Shown here one piece after another: positions 8,023 to 16,678 of a DNA stretch of 42,249 nucleotides (positions are counted from its first letter, which is position 1; every line of letters starts with the position of its first letter). The position numbers and the translations under genes are program-made. The DNA comes from Chloroflexota bacterium (GTDB taxonomy: Bacteria > Chloroflexota > Dehalococcoidia > Lucifugimonadales > Lucifugimonadaceae), in the NCBI GenBank assembly GCA_002730795.1, contig PCAX01000029.1, positions 1 to 42,249 on the forward strand. The letters run 5' to 3'. Below the pieces are notes generated by a model. That model saw nothing but the letters and a program-made list of their open reading frames with translations. It had not been told where the DNA came from and did no database searches.

Positions 8023-9027
8023 TTACAATTCTTCTCGGAGATTTCTGGCCATTAGATCCATTACTAGTTGGTTAGGTGGGAAATCTTCATATAAAACTTT
8101 GTATATGGAACTAATAATTGGCAATTCCAATTTGTTTTTTTGCATTATGCTGTAAGCGGAGGTCGTAGTATTTAAACCTTCGACAGTTCCTGAAATGTCT
8201 TCTAAACAACGTTCTATATTTAGCCCTTTTGCTAAATGATTACCAAAACGGTAATTTCTACTTAATTTTGAATAACAAGTTGTAATTAAATCACCTATCC
8301 CACTCAGCCCATAAAATGTTTCTTCTCGTGCCCCCTGTGACATTCCTAATGTTTTTATTTCGTTCAGCCCTCGGGTAATTAATGATGCTTTGGCATTGTT
8401 ACCTAAATTAGAACCGTCAGCGAATCCTGATGCAATTGCGATTATGTTTTTCAATGCCCCTCCATATTGAACCCCGATTAGATCGGTACTGGTGTAAGGT
8501 CGTAGAGTTGGGGAATTTAGGTATTTTTGGACTGTCTTTGCAGTGGATAAGTCAGTGAAAGCAACAGTTGTAAGAGCTAATTTTCCTTCCAATATTTCGC
8601 CGGATAGGTTGGGTCCTGAAATTGCACCCACCTGTCCTTTATTGATTATGCTATCGGATTCATCCACAATTACATCGGTCATTGTTTTGTTCGTTATATT
8701 TTCGAGCCCCTTGGTTGCCGATAGAATAATAGTACTTGATTTTAGGTATTTTGTTATGTGCTTTGTATTATTTCGTAAAGTTGGCGATGGTACAGCGAAA
8801 ATCACTAAGTCGGTATTGGGGATAATACGTTCATAGTCACTTGAGACTGTTAGAGAGCTGGGAATTTTATTTCCTGCGATATGACGACCAGTTTTACTGG
8901 GCGTGATCAGCCTATTTTCATCCCTGATGTTTCTTGTTAGGATAGTTACGTTTTTACCTTGGGATGAAAGTAATAATCCTAGTGTAGTTCCCCACGAACC
9001 TGAGCCAATGATCGTTGATCTATTCAT
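8023..9027 (-). CDS. gpsA: Glycerol-3-phosphate dehydrogenase [NAD(P)+] GpsA
   Basis: It reduces dihydroxyacetone phosphate to sn-glycerol-3-phosphate, the backbone for bacterial glycerolipids. The 334-residue protein opens with the Rossmann motif GSGSWGTTLGLLL and has the AVPSPTLRN segment. The catalytic region GALKNIIAIASGFADG carries the conserved lysine, and NAKASLITRGLNEI and GLSGIGDLITTC complete the family pattern. The length is normal. It is the last gene of the seven-gene minus-strand run, 17 bases after plsY, whose product uses glycerol-3-phosphate. Confidence 0.95.
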   Translation of the reverse strand: MNRSTIIGSGSWGTTLGLLLSSQGKNVTILTRNIRDENRLITPSKTGRHIAGNKIPSSLTVSSDYERIIPNTDLVIFAVPSPTLRNNTKHITKYLKSSTIILSATKGLENITNKTMTDVIVDESDSIINKGQVGAISGPNLSGEILEGKLALTTVAFTDLSTAKTVQKYLNSPTLRPYTSTDLIGVQYGGALKNIIAIASGFADGSNLGNNAKASLITRGLNEIKTLGMSQGAREETFYGLSGIGDLITTCYSKLSRNYRFGNHLAKGLNIERCLEDISGTVEGLNTTTSAYSIMQKNKLELPIISSIYKVLYEDFPPNQLVMDLMARNLREEL

Positions 9028-9044
9028 TTACTTTGTCAATTTGG

Positions 9045-9656
9045 TTATTGAATTTTTCTTTCATTTCCACTAAATAAACGCCGAATATTTTCATGATGAC
9101 TCGCAAAGATTATTAGAGGAGCTGGTACCGCAAAAATCAAGTCCCAGGCATTAGCACCGTTTATTGAAAAAATAATTGTTAATATCATTATAATCATTCC
9201 GAAAGCAGATCCTATTATCGACCCCAAAGATGCTGTCCGTGTTATGGCAATTACAATTACCCCGATTAAAACTCCGACAATTGCGAGTGGATTAACAAGA
9301 AAAATTGCTCCTATGCCGGTCGCGACTCCCTTTCCACCTTTAAACTTACTGAAAACTGGAACAATGTGACCAATTATCGCTATTGACCCACATAATGGTT
9401 TAACCCATATGACATCAGTTAATATTGATGCAACAAAGACGGCTAATGCCCCTTTGAAAATATCGATTATTAGTACAGAGGCACCAGCAGAAGGCCCTAG
9501 AACCCTTAGGACATTCGTTGCCCCAGTGCTTCCGCTGCCGTGACCCCGGACATCTGTACGGTGCCATATTTTACCAATAATGATTCCTGTAGGTATAGAA
9601 CCTAAAAGATAGGCGATTACCAGAGAGAGTGCTATGTACAAAAGATCATTCATCAT
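9045..9656 (-). CDS. plsY: Acyl-phosphate:glycerol-3-phosphate acyltransferase PlsY
   Basis: This membrane enzyme transfers an acyl group from acyl-phosphate to glycerol-3-phosphate and makes lysophosphatidic acid. The 203-residue chain is mostly hydrophobic helices. Motif 1 reads GHGSGSTGATNVLRVLG, with Ser where many PlsY proteins have Asn (GSGN). Motif 2 is FKGGKGVATGIGA. Two adjacent ATG codons (9656 and 9653) are possible starts; both overlap the 3' end of der by about 8-11 bases, so translation is probably coupled. Its partner gpsA is directly downstream. Confidence 0.93.
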   Translation of the reverse strand: MMNDLLYIALSLVIAYLLGSIPTGIIIGKIWHRTDVRGHGSGSTGATNVLRVLGPSAGASVLIIDIFKGALAVFVASILTDVIWVKPLCGSIAIIGHIVPVFSKFKGGKGVATGIGAIFLVNPLAIVGVLIGVIVIAITRTASLGSIIGSAFGMIIMILTIIFSINGANAWDLIFAVPAPLIIFASHHENIRRLFSGNERKIQ

Positions 9657-10968
9657 TTTTTGACGTGAATTGCATTACTAAAGGTGACCCGTCAAATCCA
9701 AACATTTTCCTTATTTTGTTTTCTAAGTATCGTCGGTAAGAAAAATGTATTAGGTGAGGATTGTTAGACGCTAATGAGAATGTTGGGGGAGCGGTTTTGG
9801 TTTGCGATATATTAAAAATTTTCGGCCTACGGTGACCTGAACCGGGTATGGGTTTTTCGCCCATTGCGTCAAATAAAGTTTTACTTAAATCAGAGCCGTC
9901 TACTTTTTTTGAATATTCTTTCCATACTCTAATTATAGATGGTATGATTTTTTTCACTCCAAATCCGGTTTCGGCAGATGTGAGCAGAATAGGAACTCCG
10001 GGGATAAATTTAAATGTATTGGTAACTTTACTTATTAATAATTCTGAGTCTATGTTCATGTTTTCAGATAAATCCCACTTGTTCAAAATAATTACACCCG
10101 CTTTTGAAGCTTGGTCTATAAAACCGCCGATATGCGTATCTTGGGCAGTTGCGATTTCTGTAATATCTAGTACCAACATGGCAACATGTGATTTCTCAAT
10201 CGAATTAAAAGTTCTTATGACGCTGTATTTTTCCAAACTTTCTTGGGTTTTTCCTCTTCTACGTAACCCTGCAGTGTCTATGAAGGTAAGAGATTGATTT
10301 TGGAAGGTGAATGTGGAATCTACTGCATCTCTCGTAGTTCCTGGCATAGGACTTACGATACTACGGTTAGAATCTGTAATAAGGTTGAAAAGTGCGGATT
10401 TTCCTACATTTGGGCGCCCTACGATTGCGATTCTTATCCCATTGGGTTCATATATTTCTTGGTCACGTTTTGGAATTAATTCAAATATTTTTTCAATTAA
10501 ATCAGTAATTCCGATATCGTGATATGCACTTATGGGGATTGGATCGGCAATGGCCATAGAATAAAATTCATTCAAACCAATTTCTCGGGTGGGGGAATCA
10601 ACTTTATTCACGGCGAGTACACAAGGTTTGCCACTTTTTCTAATAATATTAATAACGTCGATGTCTCCGCTAGTAACACCCTCCATTACATCGACAACCA
10701 TTATTATTGCGTCGGCAACCCTCACTGCTTCGGTAAATTGAAGATCGATTTCTGTTTTTAGAATTTCACTATTCGAATTGCCTGCAACACCAGCAGTATC
10801 AACCAGATCAAAGCGGTTACCAGACCAGTGTGTGTTGATCGAAACGCGATCTCTAGTAGTACCAGGTATGTCACTGACTATGGCTATCCTGCGTCCTGCT
10901 ATCCTGTTAAATAAAGTAGATTTACCAACGTTTTGACGGCCTATAATCGTTATGATAGGTAGCGACAT
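9646..10968 (-). CDS. der: GTPase Der (EngA), ribosome assembly
   Basis: Der is a double-GTPase needed for late 50S ribosomal subunit assembly. The 440-residue protein has GTPase domain 1 with GRQNVGKST (from residue 10), DTAG (57-60) and NKVD. GTPase domain 2 has GRPNVGKSA, DTAGLRRRGKT and NKWD. A C-terminal KH-like domain follows and includes PPTFSLASNNP and FGFDGSPLVMQF. All parts are intact. It is separated from argF by 26 bases and overlaps plsY. Confidence 0.97.
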   Translation of the reverse strand: MSLPIITIIGRQNVGKSTLFNRIAGRRIAIVSDIPGTTRDRVSINTHWSGNRFDLVDTAGVAGNSNSEILKTEIDLQFTEAVRVADAIIMVVDVMEGVTSGDIDVINIIRKSGKPCVLAVNKVDSPTREIGLNEFYSMAIADPIPISAYHDIGITDLIEKIFELIPKRDQEIYEPNGIRIAIVGRPNVGKSALFNLITDSNRSIVSPMPGTTRDAVDSTFTFQNQSLTFIDTAGLRRRGKTQESLEKYSVIRTFNSIEKSHVAMLVLDITEIATAQDTHIGGFIDQASKAGVIILNKWDLSENMNIDSELLISKVTNTFKFIPGVPILLTSAETGFGVKKIIPSIIRVWKEYSKKVDGSDLSKTLFDAMGEKPIPGSGHRRPKIFNISQTKTAPPTFSLASNNPHLIHFSYRRYLENKIRKMFGFDGSPLVMQFTSKNDE

Positions 10969-10994
10969 TCAGCATTCTGGATTAATTAAAAATT

Positions 10995-11900
10995 TCATTT
11001 CTGGTTCAACCATCCATCCATTAAAGCGACCTGTGCCCAAAGTCGATTCTCAGCTTGGTTAAATACTATTGAACGTTCATCATATAACAATCCTTCAGAT
11101 ATTTCTTCACCGTCATGGGCGGGCATATCATGCATAAACTTAACTGAAGGTTTTGCCTTTTTTAGTAGGTTTGGAGTAACTTGATAATCTTTAAAGTCTT
11201 CAGCCCTTTTTTTTATTTCACTTTCTTGTCCCATGCTTGTCCAAACGTCTGTGTATACAAAATCTGCGTTTTTCACAGCGATTATAGGTTGTTCCATCTG
11301 ATTTACTGATCCAGAGCCGTAATTTTTAATTGAACGTAAAACATCTTCCTTAAGACCATATCCGTTTGGAGAAGCTATGTTTAAAGTACCCCCTACCCCA
11401 GCTATCCCATACGCCAAGCTCTTTGCCACATTGTTTGCATCTCCAATAAAAGCCACTTTAATATCATGTAAATCGCTTTTTTTTTCGTAGATGGTTAATA
11501 AATCAGCTAGCGCTTGGCAAGGATGTTCACCATTGGATAATCCGTTTATAACTGGAATTTCTGACGCAGATGCGAAAGCGTCCAAACTACTATCTTCAAA
11601 TGTTCGAATGACGACCAAATCAGAAAGCCGTGATATCACATTAGCAATATCTTTTATGGGTTCTCTTTTACCAAATCCCACTTCTTCTGGGCCAAAATAA
11701 ATTGGATTACCACCCAGTAACTTTATGCCTCTCCAAAAACTTAATTTGGTTCTCAGAGATGGCTTTTCAAACAAGAGTACTATAGTTTTATCCCTCAACG
11801 ATGCGCTTGTTGCGCCGGATTTAAATTCCAATGCCCTATCAAGAGTGGGGATTATATCGTTTGATGGAAGGTCACTAAACCTTATGTAATTGTTTTTCAA
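10995..11900 (-). CDS. argF: Ornithine carbamoyltransferase (OTC), variant ornithine motif
   Basis: It is predicted to make citrulline from ornithine and carbamoyl phosphate in arginine synthesis. The 301-residue chain has the carbamoyl-phosphate loop FEKPSLRT (SLRT at 48-51), HPCQ at 126-129, DVWTSMGQE (218-226) for the ornithine side, and AENRLW (283-288) with the conserved Arg. The usual HCLP motif reads HDMP (257-260), and the following PAHRGEE reads PAHDGEE, so the ornithine-contacting Cys is Asp. The start is TTG (TTGAAA) with no clear Shine-Dalgarno sequence, nine bases after the DUF35 gene. No other arginine gene is nearby. OTC is the best call; another carbamoyl acceptor cannot be excluded. 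Confidence 0.85.
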   Translation of the reverse strand: MKNNYIRFSDLPSNDIIPTLDRALEFKSGATSASLRDKTIVLLFEKPSLRTKLSFWRGIKLLGGNPIYFGPEEVGFGKREPIKDIANVISRLSDLVVIRTFEDSSLDAFASASEIPVINGLSNGEHPCQALADLLTIYEKKSDLHDIKVAFIGDANNVAKSLAYGIAGVGGTLNIASPNGYGLKEDVLRSIKNYGSGSVNQMEQPIIAVKNADFVYTDVWTSMGQESEIKKRAEDFKDYQVTPNLLKKAKPSVKFMHDMPAHDGEEISEGLLYDERSIVFNQAENRLWAQVALMDGWLNQK

Positions 11901-11909
11901 TTGAGTAAT

Positions 11910-12326
11910 TTATGCCGGCTTAAATTTTAATAGGGTAATACCTTGTCCAGTGTCTACAAAAACAGGCTTAAGTTTCATTCCTATCTTTAGATTTTTTGGA
12001 TCAGGTTTAACATCAACTATGTTCGTGGGAATTATTGGTCCTTCCTTAAGTTTTATTAGGGCATTTATAAATGGCACATCGTTAGAAAAACTATAGTGGG
12101 GCGCTAGGTGAACTATGGCAAATGTGTAAAGAGTTGCATCCCCAGAAACTTTTACCCATTCAATTTCGCCATCAACGTTATACATAGAATGCGAACGTGG
12201 ATAAAATTGAAATTGCCCAGATGATTTACATTTCTGAATCCAAATTTCTCCCTTTTTAAGACCATTCCAATATTTATCAGATTCGGGCTGTGGGACAGGC
12301 ATAGGTTTTTCTTGATTGTTATCCAT
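11910..12326 (-). CDS. DUF35/OB-fold acyl-CoA-associated protein with degenerate zinc ribbon
   Basis: This 138-residue protein has the DUF35 layout: a short helix with WNGLKKGEIWIQKC, a rubredoxin-like ribbon, then an OB-fold (WVKVSGDATLYTFAIVH; IGMKLKPVFVD). Family members normally have four ribbon cysteines (CxxC, then CxxC). Here only Cys33 remains; the others fall at Ser36 and within RSHSMY. Such proteins bind acyl-CoA and pair with thiolase-like enzymes, for example ChsH2 with Ltp2 in sterol side-chain breakdown. The thiolase-like gene ends two bases upstream, which fits a complex. The substrate is unknown. Confidence 0.82.
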   Translation of the reverse strand: MDNNQEKPMPVPQPESDKYWNGLKKGEIWIQKCKSSGQFQFYPRSHSMYNVDGEIEWVKVSGDATLYTFAIVHLAPHYSFSNDVPFINALIKLKEGPIIPTNIVDVKPDPKNLKIGMKLKPVFVDTGQGITLLKFKPA

Positions 12327-12328
12327 TG

Positions 12329-13492
12329 TTAAGCATTTCCCAAAATTACGGTTGACGTAGATGAGAGCAATCCACCAGTTCCATGAGCTAATACCAAATT
12401 ACATTGAGGTACTTGACGTTCTCCCCCTTCTCCTCTTAATTGTCGCACAGCTTCAACCAGCGCGAATATTCCATACATTCCGGGATGAGTATAAGATAAT
12501 CCTCCTCCATTTGTATTTAATGGAAATTCCCCGCTTGGCGATGTCCGTTGATTTGCCACAAAATCAGCCCCTTCTCCTGGTTTACAGAATCCGAGATTTT
12601 CAAGTGAAACTAAAACTGTGTAAGTAAAAGAATCATATATCATCGTCAAATCCAGATCTTTATGGTGGATTCCAGCCATTTTAAGGGCTTGAGGTCCGGT
12701 TACTTTTCCAAAAGCTTGTGTTAGATCCGGCATCTGAGAAATCATTGAATGATCATGTCCTTCTCCGGCCCCCAAAATAGAAACACCACTTTTCCTACAG
12801 TTTTTTGCTCTTTCTGGGGTTGTAATTACAATTGCTGCTCCTGCATCTGTTACTAAACAGCAATCCAACAAGTGAAATGGCCACGATATCCATTTGGAAT
12901 TGTGGTAGTCATCAAAATTCATTGTTTTTTCATAAAAATAGGCCTTTGGATTTAAATTAGCCCATTTACGTGTAGATACTGCTATTTCTGACATAGCTTG
13001 CCTGGTTTTATCCTCACCATATTCGTACATGTATCTGCTGCAAGCCAGAGAATATGATGCAGGAGGCCCAATTATTCCATAAGGGTATTCATACTGAACC
13101 ATTGGAATTCCTGGGTCCTTCGGAACGGGAGCCCTGTCTGAACGGCCCGATTGTCCGTGGGTAATTAGGGCTACTTCGCAATAACCAGCAGCTATTGCAG
13201 CTAAGGCGTGAGCTACATGTATTACGAATGATGATCCTCCTACAGACGTAGAATCCGTATATTTAGGTTGTAATCCAATATATTCGGCAACATCTAAAGT
13301 TGACCAACCCGCAGTAAATAACCCGTCAACGTCAGATAATTCCATGCCGGCATCGTCGAGGGCGTTTATCGCTGCTTCAGCATGTAGGGCAAGGGGAGAC
13401 TTATCGGGCACTTTGCCTATTTCATTTGATTCATCTACTCCAACGATTGAAGCTTTACCGGATAGATTTTTTAGTCTTTTAAAATTTGCCAA
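12329..13492 (-). CDS. Thiolase-like protein (SCP-x/Ltp2 type), possible acyl-CoA aldolase
   Basis: The 387-residue protein has the thiolase fold. The position of the nucleophilic Cys reads DSTSVGGSSFVIHVAHAL (80-97) without Cys. The C-terminal Cys loop reads LAHGTGGLLSS, also without Cys. The catalytic His segment GGGLSYTHPGMYG (330-342) is kept. Loss of both cysteines is typical of the SCP-x/Ltp2 branch, some of which are retro-aldolases that work with DUF35 partners; tyrosines in YDSFTYT and SYTHPGMY are candidates for acid-base roles. The start is TTG with an upstream AGAAG. It sits between the NIPSNAP and DUF35 genes, so the three probably act on one acyl-CoA substrate, which is not known. 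Confidence 0.85.
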   Translation of the reverse strand: MANFKRLKNLSGKASIVGVDESNEIGKVPDKSPLALHAEAAINALDDAGMELSDVDGLFTAGWSTLDVAEYIGLQPKYTDSTSVGGSSFVIHVAHALAAIAAGYCEVALITHGQSGRSDRAPVPKDPGIPMVQYEYPYGIIGPPASYSLACSRYMYEYGEDKTRQAMSEIAVSTRKWANLNPKAYFYEKTMNFDDYHNSKWISWPFHLLDCCLVTDAGAAIVITTPERAKNCRKSGVSILGAGEGHDHSMISQMPDLTQAFGKVTGPQALKMAGIHHKDLDLTMIYDSFTYTVLVSLENLGFCKPGEGADFVANQRTSPSGEFPLNTNGGGLSYTHPGMYGIFALVEAVRQLRGEGGERQVPQCNLVLAHGTGGLLSSTSTVILGNA

Positions 13493-13503
13493 AATATTTT
13501 CTT

Positions 13504-13830
13504 CTATTTTACGGGTGAATAGGGTGTAGGTATTAATATTTGATTACGTACATTCTTTACTATAATTCCGTCAGCATGGGATTCCTCAAAGACTTTTTGC
13601 CATTCAGGATCATTTCTAAAATTTTCCCATGATTTTGTTCTATGGGCTGCATCTTTGAATCCAAGTATGTAGGTGAGTTCATTACTGTTGGGACCAACAT
13701 CTGTTACCCAATATCCAATGTTAGTTATACCCTGTTTTTCGAACAATTTCATGGTGTGATTGGCAAAACGATCATGTAGATTTGATAATTTTCCGGCGAA
13801 GCATTCGTAGATTCTTAGTTCGTATATCAC
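13504..13830 (-). CDS. NIPSNAP family protein
   Basis: The 108-residue protein is a single NIPSNAP (dimeric alpha-beta barrel) domain: it opens with MIYELRIYECFAGKL and contains the family pattern IGYWVTDVGPNSNELTYILGFKD with a W-x-x-F-x-x-D-P-E-W segment (WENFRNDPEW). The start is GTG, preceded by AAGGAAGG at 5-base spacing. It is the first gene of the minus-strand run and is followed after 11 bases by the thiolase-like gene. NIPSNAP proteins often sit in catabolic gene sets, but their biochemical role in bacteria is not settled. Confidence 0.85.
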   Translation of the reverse strand: MIYELRIYECFAGKLSNLHDRFANHTMKLFEKQGITNIGYWVTDVGPNSNELTYILGFKDAAHRTKSWENFRNDPEWQKVFEESHADGIIVKNVRNQILIPTPYSPVK

Positions 13831-13940
13831 ATTTACCTTCCTTTGATTGGAATAAAAACATATGATTCATCTGGACAATTTCACTTTGAGTTATGTTCAA
13901 ATAAATACTTAGTTTATTGAATACAGACTTGTCGATTTAG

Positions 13941-14777
13941 TCAAGTACTAAGAATGATATTGTCGATAAGTCTCGCCTTACCGATTCTAACTGCTAAAAC
14001 CAAGATATTCCCATTTTCCAAAAACTTATTTGGTTTAAAGGAAACACTATCAACTATTTCCAGATAATCTATTTCCATTAACGGGTCTCTAGTTAAATAT
14101 TCCTTTACTGATTTAATTACTTTTTCAGATTTTATAGTTCCGTTTTTTTCGTAACTATCTCCTAAAAGTAACGATTTATATATTTTGGAAGCAGATGTAC
14201 GTTCCGCTGTATTCAAATATTGATTTCTTGTACTAAATGCTAATCCGTCAACATCTCTTATTGTTGGAATTGTAATTATTTCTACTTTTAATCCTAAATC
14301 ACGAATAAGATTTTTGATCACTTGTAATTGTTGAGCGTCCTTTTGCCCAAAAGATGCTACATCGGGGCTGACTAGTATAAATAACTTTGTAACTACAGTT
14401 GCTACGCCAATAAAATGCCCTTCCCTCGAAGCGCCTTCAGATATTCTTCCTAGGATACCTGGATCTACAGTAGTTGAGTCTTTTTTGGTATATATTTCTT
14501 CAACGGAGGGAACAAAAGCAATATCCACCCCGTTTTTCTTAAACACCGTAAGATCATCGTTTTCATTGTGCGGATACGAATCAATATCTTCCGCTCTGGA
14601 AAATTGGGTAGGATTCAAGAATATTGAACCTACCAGAAAATCAACCTTTGGGCGAAGAGTTTCAAAATGTGCAACGTGTCCCTTGTGTATACCTCCCAAG
14701 GTCGCCACTAATCCTACGGAACCTTTTAAAGTTTTCCGTAATGCCAGCATTTCGACCGAAGTTCTTATAACTTTCAA
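13941..14777 (-). CDS. panC: Pantothenate synthetase PanC
   Basis: It joins pantoate and beta-alanine, using ATP, to make pantothenate. The 278-residue protein has the nucleotidyltransferase HxGH motif (HKGH at 31-34), FLNPTQF for pantoate binding, FGQKDAQQLQVI, and the late signature GLAFSTRNQYL. All core motifs are present. The start is TTG (TTGAAA); no ATG or GTG fits better. It lies 15 bases after panB and ends the pantothenate operon. Confidence 0.94.
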   Translation of the reverse strand: MKVIRTSVEMLALRKTLKGSVGLVATLGGIHKGHVAHFETLRPKVDFLVGSIFLNPTQFSRAEDIDSYPHNENDDLTVFKKNGVDIAFVPSVEEIYTKKDSTTVDPGILGRISEGASREGHFIGVATVVTKLFILVSPDVASFGQKDAQQLQVIKNLIRDLGLKVEIITIPTIRDVDGLAFSTRNQYLNTAERTSASKIYKSLLLGDSYEKNGTIKSEKVIKSVKEYLTRDPLMEIDYLEIVDSVSFKPNKFLENGNILVLAVRIGKARLIDNIILST

Positions 14778-14792
14778 AGCAATTATTTTTAC

Positions 14793-15623
14793 CTAATCAT
14801 TTTTCTTGTCTTTAGACCAAGAAAAACTTTGTTCGTGCCCAGGAAATTTCCTACCGGTAACTTCGTCCGAATAATTTTGTAGAGCCCGTTTTACGATTGA
14901 GGACAAATCAGCATAATTTCCTGAATGTTTTGGACGGAAATCAGGGTCCAACCCCAATATGTCATGGAAAACTTGAACTTGCCCATCACAATGGATTCCC
15001 GCCCCTATACCTATTGTTGGTATGTCAAGATTGCTCGAAATTTCTTTAGCTAATTCTAAAGGTATTAGTTCCAAAACTATTGAAAATACCCCGGCTTCCT
15101 GTAAGGATACTGCGTCTCGCAACAATTGATTAGCGGTAAATTTTGATTTTCCTTGGACTCGGTACCCCCCGAGTTGATGTACTGATTGGGGTGTTAAACC
15201 GATGTGACCCATCACCGCCACTCCAGACTCCGTCAACTTTTTTACTATTGGTGCTACTGATAGCCCCCCCTCCAATTTAACGGCTTGAGCCCCTCCTTCT
15301 TGTATTAATTTCCCGGCGTTTTTTAAAGTTGTATTGGGATCTATTTGGTAACTAAGAAACGGCATATCGGCAACCACAAGACATCTTTTCGTCCCACGTA
15401 CCACGGCAGAGGTGGCTCTTACGATATCTTCAACTGTTACCGGGATGGTCGAATCAAAGCCTAGAACAACTTGTCCCATGCTATCTCCAACCAGGACCAT
15501 AGGTATATTAGTCGTGTCTATTATCTTTGCAGCAGTATAGTCATAAGCAGTAACCATTGCTATTGGTTCTTGTTTGAGTTTCATCTGTTGGATTTGATGA
15601 ACAGTAATTCTTCGTGCGGTCAT
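14793..15623 (-). CDS. panB: 3-methyl-2-oxobutanoate hydroxymethyltransferase PanB
   Basis: It makes ketopantoate from alpha-ketoisovalerate and 5,10-methylenetetrahydrofolate, the first committed step of pantothenate synthesis. The 276-residue TIM-barrel has the metal-binding segment VGDSMGQVVLG, MGHIGLTPQSVHQLGGY, and IGIGAGIHCDGQVQVFHD. A GGAG sits eight bases upstream of the ATG. The gene is between the DUF2520 gene (81-bp gap) and panC. The C-terminal tail is slightly extended and charged. Confidence 0.95.
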   Translation of the reverse strand: MTARRITVHQIQQMKLKQEPIAMVTAYDYTAAKIIDTTNIPMVLVGDSMGQVVLGFDSTIPVTVEDIVRATSAVVRGTKRCLVVADMPFLSYQIDPNTTLKNAGKLIQEGGAQAVKLEGGLSVAPIVKKLTESGVAVMGHIGLTPQSVHQLGGYRVQGKSKFTANQLLRDAVSLQEAGVFSIVLELIPLELAKEISSNLDIPTIGIGAGIHCDGQVQVFHDILGLDPDFRPKHSGNYADLSSIVKRALQNYSDEVTGRKFPGHEQSFSWSKDKKND

Positions 15624-15704
15624 CGTGTCACTCCATTTTGGTCGGACGCACCAAGGCTGCCCGCCTGTTTTGTTTCACGGAAAATGTAATTAATAGCTAT
15701 TTTA

Positions 15705-16625
15705 CTAGAAAGTATCTAAACTTTTTTTTATCGACCTCACCAAATATGTAAAAATTTCATTATATTCTGCTTCGGACATAGATCCTTGTTCTTTAGCTAT
15801 ACGTAGCGAAGCCAGAGCTATCGAGCTATAACCCATAGCGATGGTAGGGTCGTAGTTTTGTAAAGCATTGGTATGAAGTTTTACTGTATTGTAATCACCT
15901 CTCACATAAGGCCCAGTAAGTGATTTAGGTAATCCTTTTTCAAATATTTCATTTAAAGTTGTTTGCACAAGTGGAATAAGCATTTTTATAGAATCTTCCC
16001 TTTTGATGTCCAAACTTTGTAATATTTCTGAGGATAATCCCAAGGATCCTGCAAAAAGTCCGCATGAAAGTACGGCAGCCGAGTGATATAGTGCCCGTAA
16101 TGCGCTGGGTATATAAAAGGGAGTGCTTTCAAATGACCTGACGAATTTATCTAGCCATTGATAAACGCTTTTCGAATCAGATTCAATTGCAAACGATATT
16201 TGTCTAAACTGTCCGTAAGAAGTTTTTGAAGGAAAAGTTTGGAGAGGATGAATCGCTCCAGTTTCTGCTCCTGATTTTTTTGCACGATTTAATACAGAAA
16301 GAGGTAAAGCTCCTGAACAATGCAGGGCAACTTGTCCTTTTACCCATTTTATGGATTGAGAAATATCTTCCACAATCGAGTCTGTACCTGTTATAAAAAT
16401 ATAGTTAGCATTTTCAGCAGCTTTGTTCGGATCTTCAGTAATAAATATTTTAGGTCCAAGAATTTCAGCCAGCCATTTTCTTTGTTCTAGTGAACGAGCA
16501 TGGACCGATATTAGAGGATATTTTGAATTCTTTAACGCCATCGCAAGGCTACTACCCAGCTTTCCAGCCGAGATGATAGAAATTGAGTTTTTGTTGAGAT
16601 CAACTTTTGGGTTTTTATTTGTCAT
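15705..16625 (-). CDS. Rossmann/DUF2520 protein, candidate PanG-type ketopantoate reductase
   Basis: The 306-residue protein has an N-terminal Rossmann domain (SIISAGKLGSSLAMAL), an ALHCSGALP segment, GAIHPLQTFP, and a helical C-terminal DUF2520 domain (ALYHSAAVLSCGLFAGSLGL; LTGPYVRGDYNTVKLH). To my knowledge the alternative ketopantoate reductase PanG, described in Francisella and Enterococcus, belongs to this family. The gene lies directly upstream of panB and panC, and no panE-like gene is in the window. Together these suggest that it supplies pantoate. I chose ATG 16625; GTG 16646 would add seven residues. The substrate remains unproven. Confidence 0.8.
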   Translation of the reverse strand: MTNKNPKVDLNKNSISIISAGKLGSSLAMALKNSKYPLISVHARSLEQRKWLAEILGPKIFITEDPNKAAENANYIFITGTDSIVEDISQSIKWVKGQVALHCSGALPLSVLNRAKKSGAETGAIHPLQTFPSKTSYGQFRQISFAIESDSKSVYQWLDKFVRSFESTPFYIPSALRALYHSAAVLSCGLFAGSLGLSSEILQSLDIKREDSIKMLIPLVQTTLNEIFEKGLPKSLTGPYVRGDYNTVKLHTNALQNYDPTIAMGYSSIALASLRIAKEQGSMSEAEYNEIFTYLVRSIKKSLDTF

Positions 16626-16678
16626 TTTATTTAAATTGACCAACACTATTACGTGTTGGTAATATCAGCCATTTCAGA

